In this document: positions 32,902-41,660 of the stretch, in pieces | Position numbering within the stretch: the first letter of the stretch is position 1 | Layout: every line of letters begins with the position of its first letter | Assembly (NCBI GenBank): GCA_036375215.1 | Contig: DASUSH010000097.1 | Span: 21,045 to 85,044, forward strand | Reading direction: 5' to 3' | Length of the DNA: 64,000 nucleotides | From: DASUSH01 sp036375215 | GTDB taxonomy: Bacteria > Actinomycetota > Thermoleophilia > Solirubrobacterales > 70-9 | Notes under the pieces: generated by a model | Told to the model about the DNA's origin: nothing | Seen by the model: only the letters and a program-made list of their open reading frames with translations | Database searches by the model: none | Translations under genes and position numbers: made by a program

Positions 32902-33431
32902 TGGTCAGCCTGCGCGAGTTCCGGCCGGAGGACGCGGCCGCGGTCGAGCGCTGGTTCAACGACGGCAAGGTGACCGAGAACATGATGGAGGTGCGCCAGA
33001 GCTTCTCGGCCGACGAGGCGCGGGGCTGGGTCGAGCGGGCGATGCGCCCCGAGGGCGCCGACCACAAATGGGCGGTCCTGCTCGACGGCGGCGAGACCCC
33101 GGTCGGCTTCACCGCGCTGTATGGGATCGGCGGCCAGCTCGCGCCCGAGCTCGGCTGCGTGATCGCCGACCCCGCCGCGTGGGGCCGGGGGGTCGGGCGG
33201 GAGGCCGAGCGCCTGACCTTGGCGAAGGCCTTCGACGAGCTCGACGCCCATCGCGTCTACGGCCGGATCCCGGCAACCAACGAGGCGGCGAAGAAGGTCG
33301 TCACCTGGCTCGGCTGGAAGCACGAGGGCACGATGCGTGACCACATCCGCCGGCCCGACGGGACCCTGATCGACTGCGAGGTCTGGGGGGTCACGGCCAC
33401 CGATTGGGCCGAGCGTTGGCGCGAGGCGTAG
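32889..33431 (+). CDS. GNAT-family N-acetyltransferase
   Basis: 180 residues with the GNAT fold. The acetyl-CoA pyrophosphate loop is in AAWGRGVGREAERL, and KVVTWLGWKHEGTMRDHI is the C-terminal part typical of RimJ/RimL-like members. At the end of a glycan locus it may acetylate an amino sugar, the probable product of a 4-keto sugar aminotransferase; but a RimJ-like protein target is equally possible. It overlaps the preceding gene by 13 bp from ATG 32889; a GTG at 32901 with GGAG five bases upstream is an alternative start. Confidence 0.85.
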   Translation: MGEVVVSLREFRPEDAAAVERWFNDGKVTENMMEVRQSFSADEARGWVERAMRPEGADHKWAVLLDGGETPVGFTALYGIGGQLAPELGCVIADPAAWGRGVGREAERLTLAKAFDELDAHRVYGRIPATNEAAKKVVTWLGWKHEGTMRDHIRRPDGTLIDCEVWGVTATDWAERWREA

Positions 33432-34360
33432 CCGAGCTCCTCGCCGACGACGGGGCCGCGGCGAGCACGGACGAGTTCTTCCGCAGCCCGCCGTACCTCG
33501 GCGCCGAGGGGGTCACGCACACGCTTCGGATCGAGACCGCCGGGGCGGTGCTGGTCGCGCCGCTCCTCGTCCGCGAGATCCCCGGCGGAGAGGGCCTCGA
33601 CGCGGTATCGCCGTACGGATACCCGGGGGTGGTCGTGGCCGAAGGGGAGCTCGCCGGCCCGCTCGCCCACGAGGAGGTCGACTGGAGCCCGACCGGGCTC
33701 GTCAGCCTCTTCGCCCGCGGCACCGCGCTCGGCCCCCACGCGCTCGCCGGCGCCGCCCGCGGCACGCTGCAGATCTCCGATCCCGCAGCGAAGCGGAAGT
33801 CGAGACCGACCGACCGCCGGCAGGTCCGCCGCAACGAGGATGCCGGTTACGCGGTCACGGTCGCGCCCGGCCCCGATTCCGGGGCGGAAGCGCGGGCCGG
33901 CTTCCGCCGGGTCTACGAGCAGACGATGGTCCGCACCGCGGCGAGCGAGCGCTACTTCTTCGACCGCGCCTGGTTCGACGCCGCGCTGTCCTCCGAGCGC
34001 ACCTGGCTCGTCACGGTCGCCGCGCCCGGTGGGGGGACGGCCGCCGCCTCGATCGGCGCGCTCTCCGACGGCGTACTGCACTACTTCCTGAGCGGCACCG
34101 ACGACGCCCACCTGCGCGAGGCGCCGATGAAGAACCTGATCGTCGCCCTCCAGGACCTCTCCGCCCAGCTCGGGGCGCCGCTCAACCTCGGCGGTGGCCT
34201 CAGCCCCGGCGACGGCCTCGAGGAGTTCAAGCGCGGCTTCGCCAACCGCCGCGAGCCCTTCGTCACCCACGAGGTCGTCTGCGACCGCCGCGCCTACGAG
34301 CGGCTGAGCGCCGAACCGGGGGCCGCGGAGGGCTTCTTCCCGGCCTACCGCGCTCCCTGA
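33416..34360 (+). CDS. GNAT/FemAB-like acyltransferase
   Basis: About 314 residues. The layout resembles the FemAB/BioF2-like double-GNAT group: LVAPLLVREIPGG in the first half, FRRVYEQTMVRTAASERYFF in the middle, and LHYFLSGTDDAHLREAPMKNLIVALQDL (GNAT-type beta-alpha segment), then LGGGLSPGDGLEEFKRGF. These enzymes add amino acids or acyl groups to cell-wall or sugar acceptors. No ATG is near; TTG 33416 (overlapping the previous gene by 16 bp) or TTG 33404 are candidates. Acceptor unknown; context suggests surface glycan. Confidence 0.75.
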   Translation: MARGVAELLADDGAAASTDEFFRSPPYLGAEGVTHTLRIETAGAVLVAPLLVREIPGGEGLDAVSPYGYPGVVVAEGELAGPLAHEEVDWSPTGLVSLFARGTALGPHALAGAARGTLQISDPAAKRKSRPTDRRQVRRNEDAGYAVTVAPGPDSGAEARAGFRRVYEQTMVRTAASERYFFDRAWFDAALSSERTWLVTVAAPGGGTAAASIGALSDGVLHYFLSGTDDAHLREAPMKNLIVALQDLSAQLGAPLNLGGGLSPGDGLEEFKRGFANRREPFVTHEVVCDRRAYERLSAEPGAAEGFFPAYRAP

Positions 34361-34363
34361 GCG

Positions 34364-35590
34364 CTACGGCACGATCGGCACGCCGCCGTCGGCCGGCGGC
34401 GGCTCTTCAGGGGTGGCGAACTCGCCGGAGGCGATCTTCTCCTGGGTGATCCGCAGGATCTTCGAGATCTGGGCGCGGCCGGGGCACTCGGTCTGGCCGA
34501 AGTGGCGGTGGCGGGTGACCTCGCGAGTCGAGACCCGCGTCCCGGAGGGGTACTTGCTCGTCGCGCCGCCGGCGGAGAGGACCCTGGTCCGTCCCCGGCC
34601 GTCGATGCCGTGCAGCGAGAGCTTCCAGGCGAGCAGGTTCGTGATCGCCTCGATCGCGGCCTTCGAGAGGCCCGATGAGCGGTGGTCCCCGATCGAGGCG
34701 ACGCCGAACGTCTGGGAGTTGAACCCGGCAGTATGGGCGCCGATCACGGGGTTGGCGAGCCCCCCGTTGCGGCCCGCGTAGACGTTGCCGAAGCGGTCGA
34801 CGAGGGCGTTGTAACCGATGTCGTTCCAGCCGTGGGAGTAGCGGTGGTAGCGGCAGATCGCCAGCACGATGGCGGGCGCCTCGTCGGGCGTGTAGTCGTT
34901 CGCGTTCACGGTGTGGTGGACGACGCCCGCCTTCACCTTGCCGAAGGCGGGGTCCTTGGGGACGCAGTCGTGACCGGGGTCCCACTCCCGGCGGTTGACG
35001 ACCTCGAACGGAGCGTCGCCGGAGGCGGCGTCGGGGGCGAAGACCGACGCGACCGTGACGAAGGCCGAGTTCACCGCCCCGCGGGCCGCGTTCAGCGCGC
35101 GGTCGCCCGCGGTGGCGTCACCGCTGACGTTCACGTAGGAGACATCGCCCGCCGGCTCGTCGTGGCGGCTGCGGATCTGAAGCTCCTCGCTGCCGCCCGT
35201 CCAGACCGGCTCGCCGTCGGAGGTCTCGACCCAGGGGCTCCACTCCCCGCCGGTCTCGCGGGCCCTGACCTCGACCGGGGCCTTCAGCTCGGTGAGCCCG
35301 ACGAGGTCGAAGCGCTTCGGCGCCGCGAACGGCTCGCTCAGGTAGCGGACGCGGCCCTCGCTCGCGCCCGGCGCTTCGCCGGCGGTCCGCGAGCTCGCCG
35401 CGCGAAGCTCGCGCGACTCGGCGTGGTCGAGCTTCTCGACGGCGGGGACGTCCTGGTCGAAGTTCACGGGCTCGGGCGCGTAGGGCGCGAGCGAGATCGC
35501 GGGCGCGACCGCCCAGGCCAAGGCGCCGGCCACGGCCAGCGCGACGCCGCAGGCGGCGATGCGGACGTTCCTTCGCGAATCGCTTGCCAT
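34364..35590 (-). CDS. Secreted peptidoglycan-recognition N-acetylmuramoyl-L-alanine amidase
   Basis: 408 residues with an N-terminal membrane/signal segment (about 14-35). The first half is a beta-rich region of unknown type (about 60-200). The second half is a PGRP/amidase_2 domain: VVHHTVNANDYTP (zinc His), CRYHRYSHGWNDIGYNALVDRFGNVYAGRNGG, and HRHFGQTECPG, giving the zinc ligands His, His and Cys. It should cleave the bond between MurNAc and L-Ala. ATG 35590 is used. A 7-bp inverted repeat lies just upstream at 35602-35628. Confidence 0.9.
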   Translation of the reverse strand: MASDSRRNVRIAACGVALAVAGALAWAVAPAISLAPYAPEPVNFDQDVPAVEKLDHAESRELRAASSRTAGEAPGASEGRVRYLSEPFAAPKRFDLVGLTELKAPVEVRARETGGEWSPWVETSDGEPVWTGGSEELQIRSRHDEPAGDVSYVNVSGDATAGDRALNAARGAVNSAFVTVASVFAPDAASGDAPFEVVNRREWDPGHDCVPKDPAFGKVKAGVVHHTVNANDYTPDEAPAIVLAICRYHRYSHGWNDIGYNALVDRFGNVYAGRNGGLANPVIGAHTAGFNSQTFGVASIGDHRSSGLSKAAIEAITNLLAWKLSLHGIDGRGRTRVLSAGGATSKYPSGTRVSTREVTRHRHFGQTECPGRAQISKILRITQEKIASGEFATPEEPPPADGGVPIVP

Positions 35591-35601
35591 CACTTGATCC
35601 T

Positions 35602-35628
35602 GCAACAACGAACCCGAGCTCTTGTTGC
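35602..35628. promoter_or_regulatory. Inverted repeat upstream of the amidase gene
   Basis: GCAACAA (35602-35608) and TTGTTGC (35622-35628) are perfect 7-bp arms separated by 13 bases, 12 bp ahead of the amidase ATG. It could be an operator or a 5' leader hairpin. No partner regulator is evident. Confidence 0.45.
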
Positions 35629-35708
35629 GGGTCTTGGGAGGTTGGCAGAAAGGTCGCGAATTGCGCGTGTTTTGCGCTGGGTCGCGCGCGATCTCGCGGG
35701 CGAGCCGC

Positions 35709-36461
35709 CTAGAACGGCACGTTCTCGGGCCCCTGGCCGCGGAACTCGTCGCGGAAGTCGGTGATCGCGTCGAGCGCCTCCGGGCTGTACTCGTCGCAGA
35801 CGAGCATGTTCGTCCAGGTGGTCGCCGCGACCTCGTATGGCATGTCCGGGTTCGGGAACATGATCATCGCCTCCGGGTCCGCGTCGAAGAGTCCCTTCAG
35901 GGCGAGCTGCTCCTCCTCGGGGAGGTCGGGGTCGTACTGGATCTCGATCCGGCCGTGCTCGAGCGAGTGCAACGTGTTGACCACCGGCGGCGTCGCCAGA
36001 TACGCCCCGTCGGCGAGGTTCTCGGGCGAGTGGTCCCCCGAGGTCGGCGGGTCGGTCTTGTAGTCCGGCGTCTTCGCGTCGGGCGAGATGTGGGTGTTGC
36101 CCTCGTCGGGGAGGTCGAGCTCGAGCTCGCAGCCCGCGGCCTTGGCGGCCGCCTCGAGGTCGCCTTGCTGGAGGGTCGGCGGCGGCGTCCCCTCGCGCTC
36201 GTCGAGCTGGATGTCCTGGGGGACCTTGAAGCCGGTGTTGGGATCGAACCCGGCCGCCTCGTTCGCCTCGGCCTCCTCGCCCGCGCCGCCGCCGCCGGCG
36301 TTCATCACCGCGACGACGATCCCCGCGATCACGAGCGCGCCGAGTACGCCTGCGACGAAGTAGCCGAGGACCAGGCGGCGGCGCTCGTCGCTCGTCGCGG
36401 ACTTCTGCGCCGCGAGCCGCTCGGCGCGCAGCCGCTCCCTCTCTTCCTTGCGGCTCGACAT
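35709..36461 (-). CDS. DUF3105 membrane protein (1)
   Basis: 250 residues. A basic, Arg/Glu-rich cytoplasmic N-terminus precedes one membrane helix (about 34-56) and an extracellular DUF3105 domain with a conserved Cys, the LDLPDEGNTHI and PPTSGDHS motifs, SLEHGRIEIQYDP, and WTNMLVCDEYSPEALDAI. The conserved Cys and His suggest a redox or metal role, but none is proven. It lies 4 bp downstream of a second DUF3105 gene with the same core, so they are tandem paralogues. Confidence 0.85.
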   Translation of the reverse strand: MSSRKEERERLRAERLAAQKSATSDERRRLVLGYFVAGVLGALVIAGIVVAVMNAGGGGAGEEAEANEAAGFDPNTGFKVPQDIQLDEREGTPPPTLQQGDLEAAAKAAGCELELDLPDEGNTHISPDAKTPDYKTDPPTSGDHSPENLADGAYLATPPVVNTLHSLEHGRIEIQYDPDLPEEEQLALKGLFDADPEAMIMFPNPDMPYEVAATTWTNMLVCDEYSPEALDAITDFRDEFRGQGPENVPF

Positions 36462-36465
36462 CGGC

Positions 36466-37176
36466 CTAGAGCGGGATCGCCTCGGGGCCCTTGCCGCGGA
36501 ACTCGTCGCGGAAGTCGCGGATCGCGTCGAGCGTCTCAGGGGTGTACGCGTCGCAGCCCAGCGCGTTCGTCCAGGCCGTCGCCGCAACCTCGTAGGGCAT
36601 CTCGGAGTACGGGATCAGGACCATGCCGTCCGGGTCGTCCTCGAAGACGCCCTTGAGCGCGAGCTGGTCCTCCTCAGGCAGGCTCGGGTCGTAGAGGATC
36701 ACCACCCGGCCGTGCTCCATCGAGTGCACGAAGTAGCGCGCTTCCGGCTCCTCGGCGTACGCGCCGTCGGCGAGCGGGACCTGGTCGTGGTCGCCGGAGG
36801 TGGGCGGGCTGGTGTCGTATTCGGCCGGCTTCGACTCCGGGATATGGGTGTTCCCCTCGTCGGGCAGGTCGAGCTCCAGCTCGCACCCCGCCGCGTCGGC
36901 GGCCTCCTCGAGATCCGCGACCTCGATCGCCGCGGGCTCGGTGCCGGGCCGGCAGTCGAGGTCGAGCCCGGAGAACTCGCCGCTCGCGCGGTCGACGAGG
37001 GCGTCGTCGGGCGCGCAGGGCCCCGCGGCGCCGGTCGCGCCCGTCGTCGTCGACGTGGTGGTGGAGCTCGTGGTCGACGCGGACGAGGTCGTCTCGTCAT
37101 CGCCGCCGCACGCGCCGAGCGTCACCGCGAGCGCGGTCCACGCCGTCGCGAGGCCGATGGAACGGGTCTCCAGCAC
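36466..37176 (-). CDS. DUF3105 lipoprotein (2)
   Basis: 236 residues from GTG 37176. A signal peptide with lipobox (ALAVTLGAC) is followed by a Ser/Thr-rich linker and a DUF3105 domain nearly parallel to that of its neighbour (LDLPDEGNTHI, PPTSGDHD, SMEHGRVVILYDP, WTNALGCDAYTPETLDAI). One paralogue is thus lipid-anchored, the other helix-anchored, on the same membrane face. Function is not established for the family. Both are leftward and probably co-transcribed. Confidence 0.85.
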   Translation of the reverse strand: MLETRSIGLATAWTALAVTLGACGGDDETTSSASTTSSTTTSTTTGATGAAGPCAPDDALVDRASGEFSGLDLDCRPGTEPAAIEVADLEEAADAAGCELELDLPDEGNTHIPESKPAEYDTSPPTSGDHDQVPLADGAYAEEPEARYFVHSMEHGRVVILYDPSLPEEDQLALKGVFEDDPDGMVLIPYSEMPYEVAATAWTNALGCDAYTPETLDAIRDFRDEFRGKGPEAIPL

Positions 37177-37225
37177 GCGCGGCAGGGTATTCGATAGCCC
37201 CTTCGGCGCAGGTAAACCGCGGGGC

Positions 37226-38104
37226 TCAGTCGCCCGCGACGGCCTGCGGGGGCTGGCCGTTGCCCGGCGCCGCGTCGCCGCTGCGGTCTGCGCGCGCGGC
37301 GGCCACCTCCGGCGCCTCCCAGACGTCGACCAGGAAGCCGGCGAGCTCGTCGTTCAGCCGGCGCGGGTTGAGCCGCCACTCGAGGATCGAGTTGGCGTTC
37401 ACGAGCCGCGCGTTCGGCATCTCCTCGACGAGCATCCCCGAGTCCGAGAACGGGTGGAGAGGGTCGCCGAGGTGGCCGATCACGAGCGCCGGCTGGTCGA
37501 GCTGCGCGCGCTCGGAGTGGGGTGGGCAGGTTCGCTCGATCAGCAGGCCCTCCAGCACCGCGAGCGAGGGCTCGGGCTCCTGGCGAACCCAGTCGAGCCC
37601 GATGTCGACGAGATGGAAGGTGCGCGGGATCCGCCGGGTGACGCTCGAGACGAGGCGCAGCCCCGGAGAGGCGAAGCGCAGGGCCGCCATCACCGGCGTG
37701 AAGATCAGCGCGACCGCGAGCAGCGCGTTGTCGAGCACCGGCATCTCCATGAAGAGGCCGCGGACGCGGCCGGGGTGGCGCGCCGCCATCTCGAGGGAGA
37801 CGTTGGCGCCGAGCGAGGTGCCGCCAATGACCGCCTCGGGTAGCTCGAGGTGGTCGAGCAGCGCGGCCAGCTGGTCCGCGAAGCTCGACATGCCGTAGAG
37901 CTGGATGTCGACGGGCCGGTCGGAGCGCCCGTGCCCGAGCAGGTCGACGCAGATCACGCGGTTGCCGCGCGCGGCCATCTCCGGCCCCAGGCCGTCGAAC
38001 ATCCGCCTGTTCATCAGCAGGCCATGGGTGAGGACGAGCACGCGGTCGCCGGCGCCGTACTCGTCGTACGAGATCGTGTGACCCTGATAGGTGAAGTCGC
38101 CCAT
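37226..38104 (-). CDS. Alpha/beta hydrolase
   Basis: 292 residues, alpha/beta-hydrolase fold: oxyanion HGLLMN, VDLLGHGRSDRP, nucleophile elbow GGTSLGA with Ser97, and a C-terminal region with likely acid and His (ALVIGHLGDPLHPFSD). The cap (about 125-200) is hydrophobic, with LLAVALIFTPVMAALRF, so the substrate may be lipid-like. The His in the usual position near residue 225 replaces a longer C-terminal loop, so the triad is not fully certain. No signal peptide. It starts 12 bp after metF on the same strand. Confidence 0.85.
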   Translation of the reverse strand: MGDFTYQGHTISYDEYGAGDRVLVLTHGLLMNRRMFDGLGPEMAARGNRVICVDLLGHGRSDRPVDIQLYGMSSFADQLAALLDHLELPEAVIGGTSLGANVSLEMAARHPGRVRGLFMEMPVLDNALLAVALIFTPVMAALRFASPGLRLVSSVTRRIPRTFHLVDIGLDWVRQEPEPSLAVLEGLLIERTCPPHSERAQLDQPALVIGHLGDPLHPFSDSGMLVEEMPNARLVNANSILEWRLNPRRLNDELAGFLVDVWEAPEVAAARADRSGDAAPGNGQPPQAVAGD

Positions 38105-38116
38105 GCGGCGCGGAGC

Positions 38117-39043
38117 CTAGTCGCCGGTCGCGACGCCGAGCGGGTGAGGCGCGTGCCGCCAGGGCCGCCCGACCTTGAGCGCGGAGAGCACGGCGCGGGT
38201 GGGCCCGGCGCGGTTCACGGTGTAGAAATGGATGCCGGGCGCACCGCCCGCAAGGAGCTCCTCGCACTGGCGGGCGGCGTAGGCGATCCCGAACTCGGCC
38301 TCCGCCTCGGGGTCGCCGCCGAGCGCCTCCATCGCCGCCACCAGTGCCTCCGGCAGGTTGGCGTCGCAGTTCGCGCAGAACCGCCGCACCTGGCCGAGGC
38401 TCAGGATCGGCAGGACGCCGGCGATCACCGGCACGTCGATGCCGCGCTCGCGGACCGACTCGACGAAGTCGAAGTAGACGCGGTTGTCGAAGAACAGCTG
38501 GGTGATCAGAAAGCGCGCGCCCGCGTCCACCTTCGTCTTCAGGTAGGCGAGGTCGGCTTCGGGGCTCTTCGCCTCTGGGTGAACCTCCGGGAAGCAGGAG
38601 CCGCCGAGCGAGAAGTCGAACCGCTCCGAGGCGAAGCCGGCGAGCTCGGCCGCGGACGAGAACCCGCCTTCGGGCTGGACGAACTCGGCCTCGCCCTTCG
38701 GCGGATCCCCGCGCAGCGCGAAGACGTTCTCGATCCCGGCGCCCTCGACCCGCCGCAGCATCTCCTCGATGCCCTCCGCCGTCTCGCCGACGCAGCTCAG
38801 GTGGGCCATCGTCTCGACCCCGAGCTCGTTCTTCAGCCGGCTCGAGATCTCGAGCGTGCCCTCCCGGGTGCCCCCGCCCGCCCCGTAGGTGACCGAGACG
38901 TAGTCGGGCTCGAGCCCCCGCAGGTCGCCTACCGCCGTCCACAGGTTCTCGACGCCCTCCGGCGTCTTCGGCGGGAAGAACTCGAACGAGAAGACGGGCT
39001 CTCCCGATTCCGCTCGCGTGGCGAGGATCTCGTCGATCCGCAT
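38117..39043 (-). CDS. metF: 5,10-methylenetetrahydrofolate reductase
   Basis: 308 residues, a TIM-barrel flavoenzyme that makes 5-methyl-THF for methionine synthesis. Signatures: FSFEFFPPKTPEG with the catalytic Glu, YVSVTYGAGGG, THLSC-like MAHLSCVGET, FALRGDPPKG, and FLITQLFFDN. ATG 39043 fits the conserved N-terminus. The C-terminal extension of about 20 residues ends in VATGD. It is divergent from a transporter gene with 82 bp between them. Confidence 0.95.
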   Translation of the reverse strand: MRIDEILATRAESGEPVFSFEFFPPKTPEGVENLWTAVGDLRGLEPDYVSVTYGAGGGTREGTLEISSRLKNELGVETMAHLSCVGETAEGIEEMLRRVEGAGIENVFALRGDPPKGEAEFVQPEGGFSSAAELAGFASERFDFSLGGSCFPEVHPEAKSPEADLAYLKTKVDAGARFLITQLFFDNRVYFDFVESVRERGIDVPVIAGVLPILSLGQVRRFCANCDANLPEALVAAMEALGGDPEAEAEFGIAYAARQCEELLAGGAPGIHFYTVNRAGPTRAVLSALKVGRPWRHAPHPLGVATGD

Positions 39044-39125
39044 GGTCGGCGAATGGTAGGAGGGGCCCGCCGCCGAGATGCAGATGTGCGACCCGCGACG
39101 GCTCCCGTCGGTAGTGTCGCGACGC

Positions 39126-40022
39126 GTGGAGGACCAGTCCCTAGTCGCGGAGATCGTCCTGCCGATCTCGCTCGTCGTGATCATGGTCAGCCTCGGGCTG
39201 GGCCTGACCACCGCCGATTTTCGCCGCGTGATCGTCTATCCCAAGGGGGTCGCGATCGGGCTCGCGAACCTGCTGCTGATCTCGCCCCTGCTCGCGTTCG
39301 GGATGGCGGAGCTCTTCGCGCTGCCCGCCGCGCTCGCTGTCGGCATCGTCCTCCTCGGCGCGTCGCCGGGCGGGGCGACCGCGAACATGATGACCCACCT
39401 CGCCCGCGGCGACGTCGCCCTCTCGGTGACGATGACCGCGATCTCCAGCGTCTGCGCCGTGGTCACGGTCCCCGTCTTCCTCGGCCTCGCCGTCGAGCAC
39501 TTCGGCTCCGGCCTCGAATCGGATCCCGAGATGCTCGGGATCGTCGCCCGCGTCTTCCTGATCACGCTGATCCCGCTCGCGACCGGGATGTTCGTCCGCG
39601 CCAGGCGCCCCGCATGGACCGAGCGCAACTACGACAAGGCGCGCAAGGCGGCGATCGTCGTGCTCGTGCTCGCGATCGCCGTAGCCGTCGCCGTCGAGAA
39701 CGACCGTGTGCTCGACAACTTCACCGACGTGGCCGGCGCGACGATCGCGCTCAACGTGGTCGCGATGACGATCAGCTTCACCGTCGCCAAGCTGGCCCGC
39801 CTCTCCGACCCGCAGGCAACGGCGATCTCGATGGAGCTCGGCATCCACAATGCGACGCTCGCGATCGCGGTCGCGGCGACGATCTCGACCCAGCTCGCGA
39901 TCCCGGCCGCCGTCTACAGCTCGTTCATGTTCGTGACCGCCGGCATCTTCGCGCGGATCATGTACCGCCGGAACGGCGGGGGCGCCGAGTCGGCGGTTGC
40001 CCCCGCGACCTCCACGCCGTAG
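39126..40022 (+). CDS. Bile acid:sodium symporter (BASS/ACR3-like) transporter
   Basis: 298 residues from GTG 39126, with nine or ten hydrophobic helices. LLGASPGGATANMMTHLARGDVALSVTMTAIS is the sodium-binding crossover motif of the BASS family, and MELGIHNATLAIAVA the second pseudo-repeat. Substrates of bacterial homologues include organic anions such as pantoate and bile acids; it is not an arsenite pump by sequence feel. No neighbouring pathway points to a substrate. Confidence 0.88.
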   Translation: MEDQSLVAEIVLPISLVVIMVSLGLGLTTADFRRVIVYPKGVAIGLANLLLISPLLAFGMAELFALPAALAVGIVLLGASPGGATANMMTHLARGDVALSVTMTAISSVCAVVTVPVFLGLAVEHFGSGLESDPEMLGIVARVFLITLIPLATGMFVRARRPAWTERNYDKARKAAIVVLVLAIAVAVAVENDRVLDNFTDVAGATIALNVVAMTISFTVAKLARLSDPQATAISMELGIHNATLAIAVAATISTQLAIPAAVYSSFMFVTAGIFARIMYRRNGGGAESAVAPATSTP

Positions 40023-40047
40023 GCGGGCGATCCCTAGGATCGGCTGC

Positions 40048-40965
40048 GTGCCGATCGATCCCCTGGACCCCGATCAGGGCCGCGACGAGCCCGTGGTCGA
40101 TCCGCCCGCGGACGAGCGTCCGGGGACCGGCGCAAACGCGATCGAGGTCGCGCCGGTCCTCGCCCGCCTCGCCGCCGGCGCCGCCTGGCGCTCGGCCGGC
40201 TGGACCATCGACGCGTACGTGCGCGGGATGAACTGGCTCACCCGCGCCGCGCTCACGGACGAGGACAGCGCCGACCTCTTGAACGACGTCCGCGCCGAGC
40301 TGCGCGAGCAGGCGCGGCGGCTCTTCGGCTTCGACGAGATCGAGGATCAGCTACGCGTCCCGCGCCGCGACGGCGGCGAGCCGACCCTGGCCGCCGACGA
40401 GGACCCGCTGCGCGCCCGCGGCGCGGCCCTGCTCGATGCCTCCGCGGACGTCTCCTACGACGAGGAGGGGCACCCCGCCTACGAGGACATCCTCCGCCAT
40501 CTCGCTCCGGACGAGGCCCGCGTCCTGCGCCTGCTCGCGACCAAGGGCGCCCAGCCCTCGATCGACGTCAAGACCTGGCGCCCGCTCGGGATCGGCTCGC
40601 AGACGGTGGCCCCCGGCCTCAACATGATCGGCGCCGAGGCCGGCTGCCGGTACGTCGACCGGGTTGCCGCCTACTTGAACAACCTCTTCCGGCTCGGGCT
40701 GATCTGGTTCTCTCGCGAGCCCCTCGACGACCAGGTGCTCTACCAGGTGATCGAGGCCCAGCCGGAGGCCCACGAGGCGATGCGGAAGGCGGGCCGCGCC
40801 ACCACGATGCGGCGGAGCATCCACCTGACCCCGTTCGGGATGGACTTCTGCGAGACCTGCCTGCCCCTCTCGACCGCCGAGTTCGAGGCGCTCGAGCAGG
40901 ACCGCCCCGCGTCCCAGGCCCTCGAGGAGGACCGCCCGGGGCCCGCGCCGGTCCCCGAGGGCTAG
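40048..40965 (+). CDS. Abi-alpha (DUF4393) family protein
   Basis: 305 residues from GTG 40048. The core (HLAPDEARVLRLLATKGAQPSIDV, a central GLNMIGAEAGC, the helix AAYLNNLFRLGLIWFSREPL and the end LTPFGMDFCETCLP) is the DUF4393/Abi_alpha pattern, named after lactococcal abortive-infection proteins but widespread and often without proven defence roles. The conserved CxxC at the end could bind metal. Cytosolic, acidic, with an Asp/Pro-rich start. No defence genes are adjacent. Role unknown. Confidence 0.75.
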   Translation: MPIDPLDPDQGRDEPVVDPPADERPGTGANAIEVAPVLARLAAGAAWRSAGWTIDAYVRGMNWLTRAALTDEDSADLLNDVRAELREQARRLFGFDEIEDQLRVPRRDGGEPTLAADEDPLRARGAALLDASADVSYDEEGHPAYEDILRHLAPDEARVLRLLATKGAQPSIDVKTWRPLGIGSQTVAPGLNMIGAEAGCRYVDRVAAYLNNLFRLGLIWFSREPLDDQVLYQVIEAQPEAHEAMRKAGRATTMRRSIHLTPFGMDFCETCLPLSTAEFEALEQDRPASQALEEDRPGPAPVPEG

Positions 40966-41026
40966 ATCCAGCACGGCCGCGGGCAGGTGCCCCGAGCGGA
41001 CCCTCACCGAGGCGGAGCTGAGCCGC

Positions 41027-41656
41027 TCAGCCGCCGAGGACCGGTGCGACCAGGTCGCGGGCGAGGGCGCGGATGCGGTCCTCGTCGTCCACCGGCAGGA
41101 CGCTCTCCTGGATCAGGACGAAGCTGAAGGCGAGCCGGACTAGCACCTCCGCGGCGGCGTCGACGTCGAGGGGGCCGAGCACGCCGAGGCGCTGGGACGC
41201 GCGCAGCCGGGTGGCGACGAACGCGCGGGACATCGCGAAGAGGGCCCCGCCGTTCGCCGTCAGCGATGCCAGCACGGTCTCCGGCTCGACCCGGGCCAGC
41301 CGGTTGAGCAGCGGGTGCTCGCGGGCCAGGCGCAGGCTGGTCGCGAACCCGTCGGCGACCTGGTCGGCGATCGGCGCCGACGGATCGCTGATCGCGTCGA
41401 GCTCGGCGAGGCAGCGCCGGCCCTCGCGCACCGCGAGCGCGTCCAGCAGGCGCTCCTTGTCGCCGAAGCGGCGGTACACGGTCATCCTGCCGACACCGGC
41501 GCGGGCGGCGATGTCGTCCATCGTGAGGTGCTGGATCCCGGACGCCGCGGCGAGGGCCAGCGCCGCGTCGAGCACGCGCTCGCTGGTGGCGTCGCCGGGC
41601 GGCTCGACCGCCGGGTCGAAGGCGCGGGAGAGGAGCTCGAGCGTCTCGGGAGCCAA
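41027..41656 (-). CDS. TetR family transcriptional regulator (1)
   Basis: 209 residues from TTG 41656. N-terminal helix-turn-helix (DDIAARAGVGRMTVYRRFGDKERLL) with a C-terminal ligand domain of the TetR_C type. It follows the MpaB-like oxygenase gene with 4 bp between, so it is likely its repressor and autoregulated. The promoter of the pair would be the divergent region 42576-42651, where a 7-bp inverted repeat is visible. Ligand unknown, perhaps a lipid or polyketide-like compound given the oxygenase. Confidence 0.88.
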   Translation of the reverse strand: MAPETLELLSRAFDPAVEPPGDATSERVLDAALALAAASGIQHLTMDDIAARAGVGRMTVYRRFGDKERLLDALAVREGRRCLAELDAISDPSAPIADQVADGFATSLRLAREHPLLNRLARVEPETVLASLTANGGALFAMSRAFVATRLRASQRLGVLGPLDVDAAAEVLVRLAFSFVLIQESVLPVDDEDRIRALARDLVAPVLGG

Positions 41657-41660
41657 GCGG

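Noticed and set aside
40048..40965. A phage-defence island
   Set aside because: Apart from the Abi-alpha family gene and a solitary HNH protein far away, no restriction, toxin-antitoxin or effector genes are nearby.
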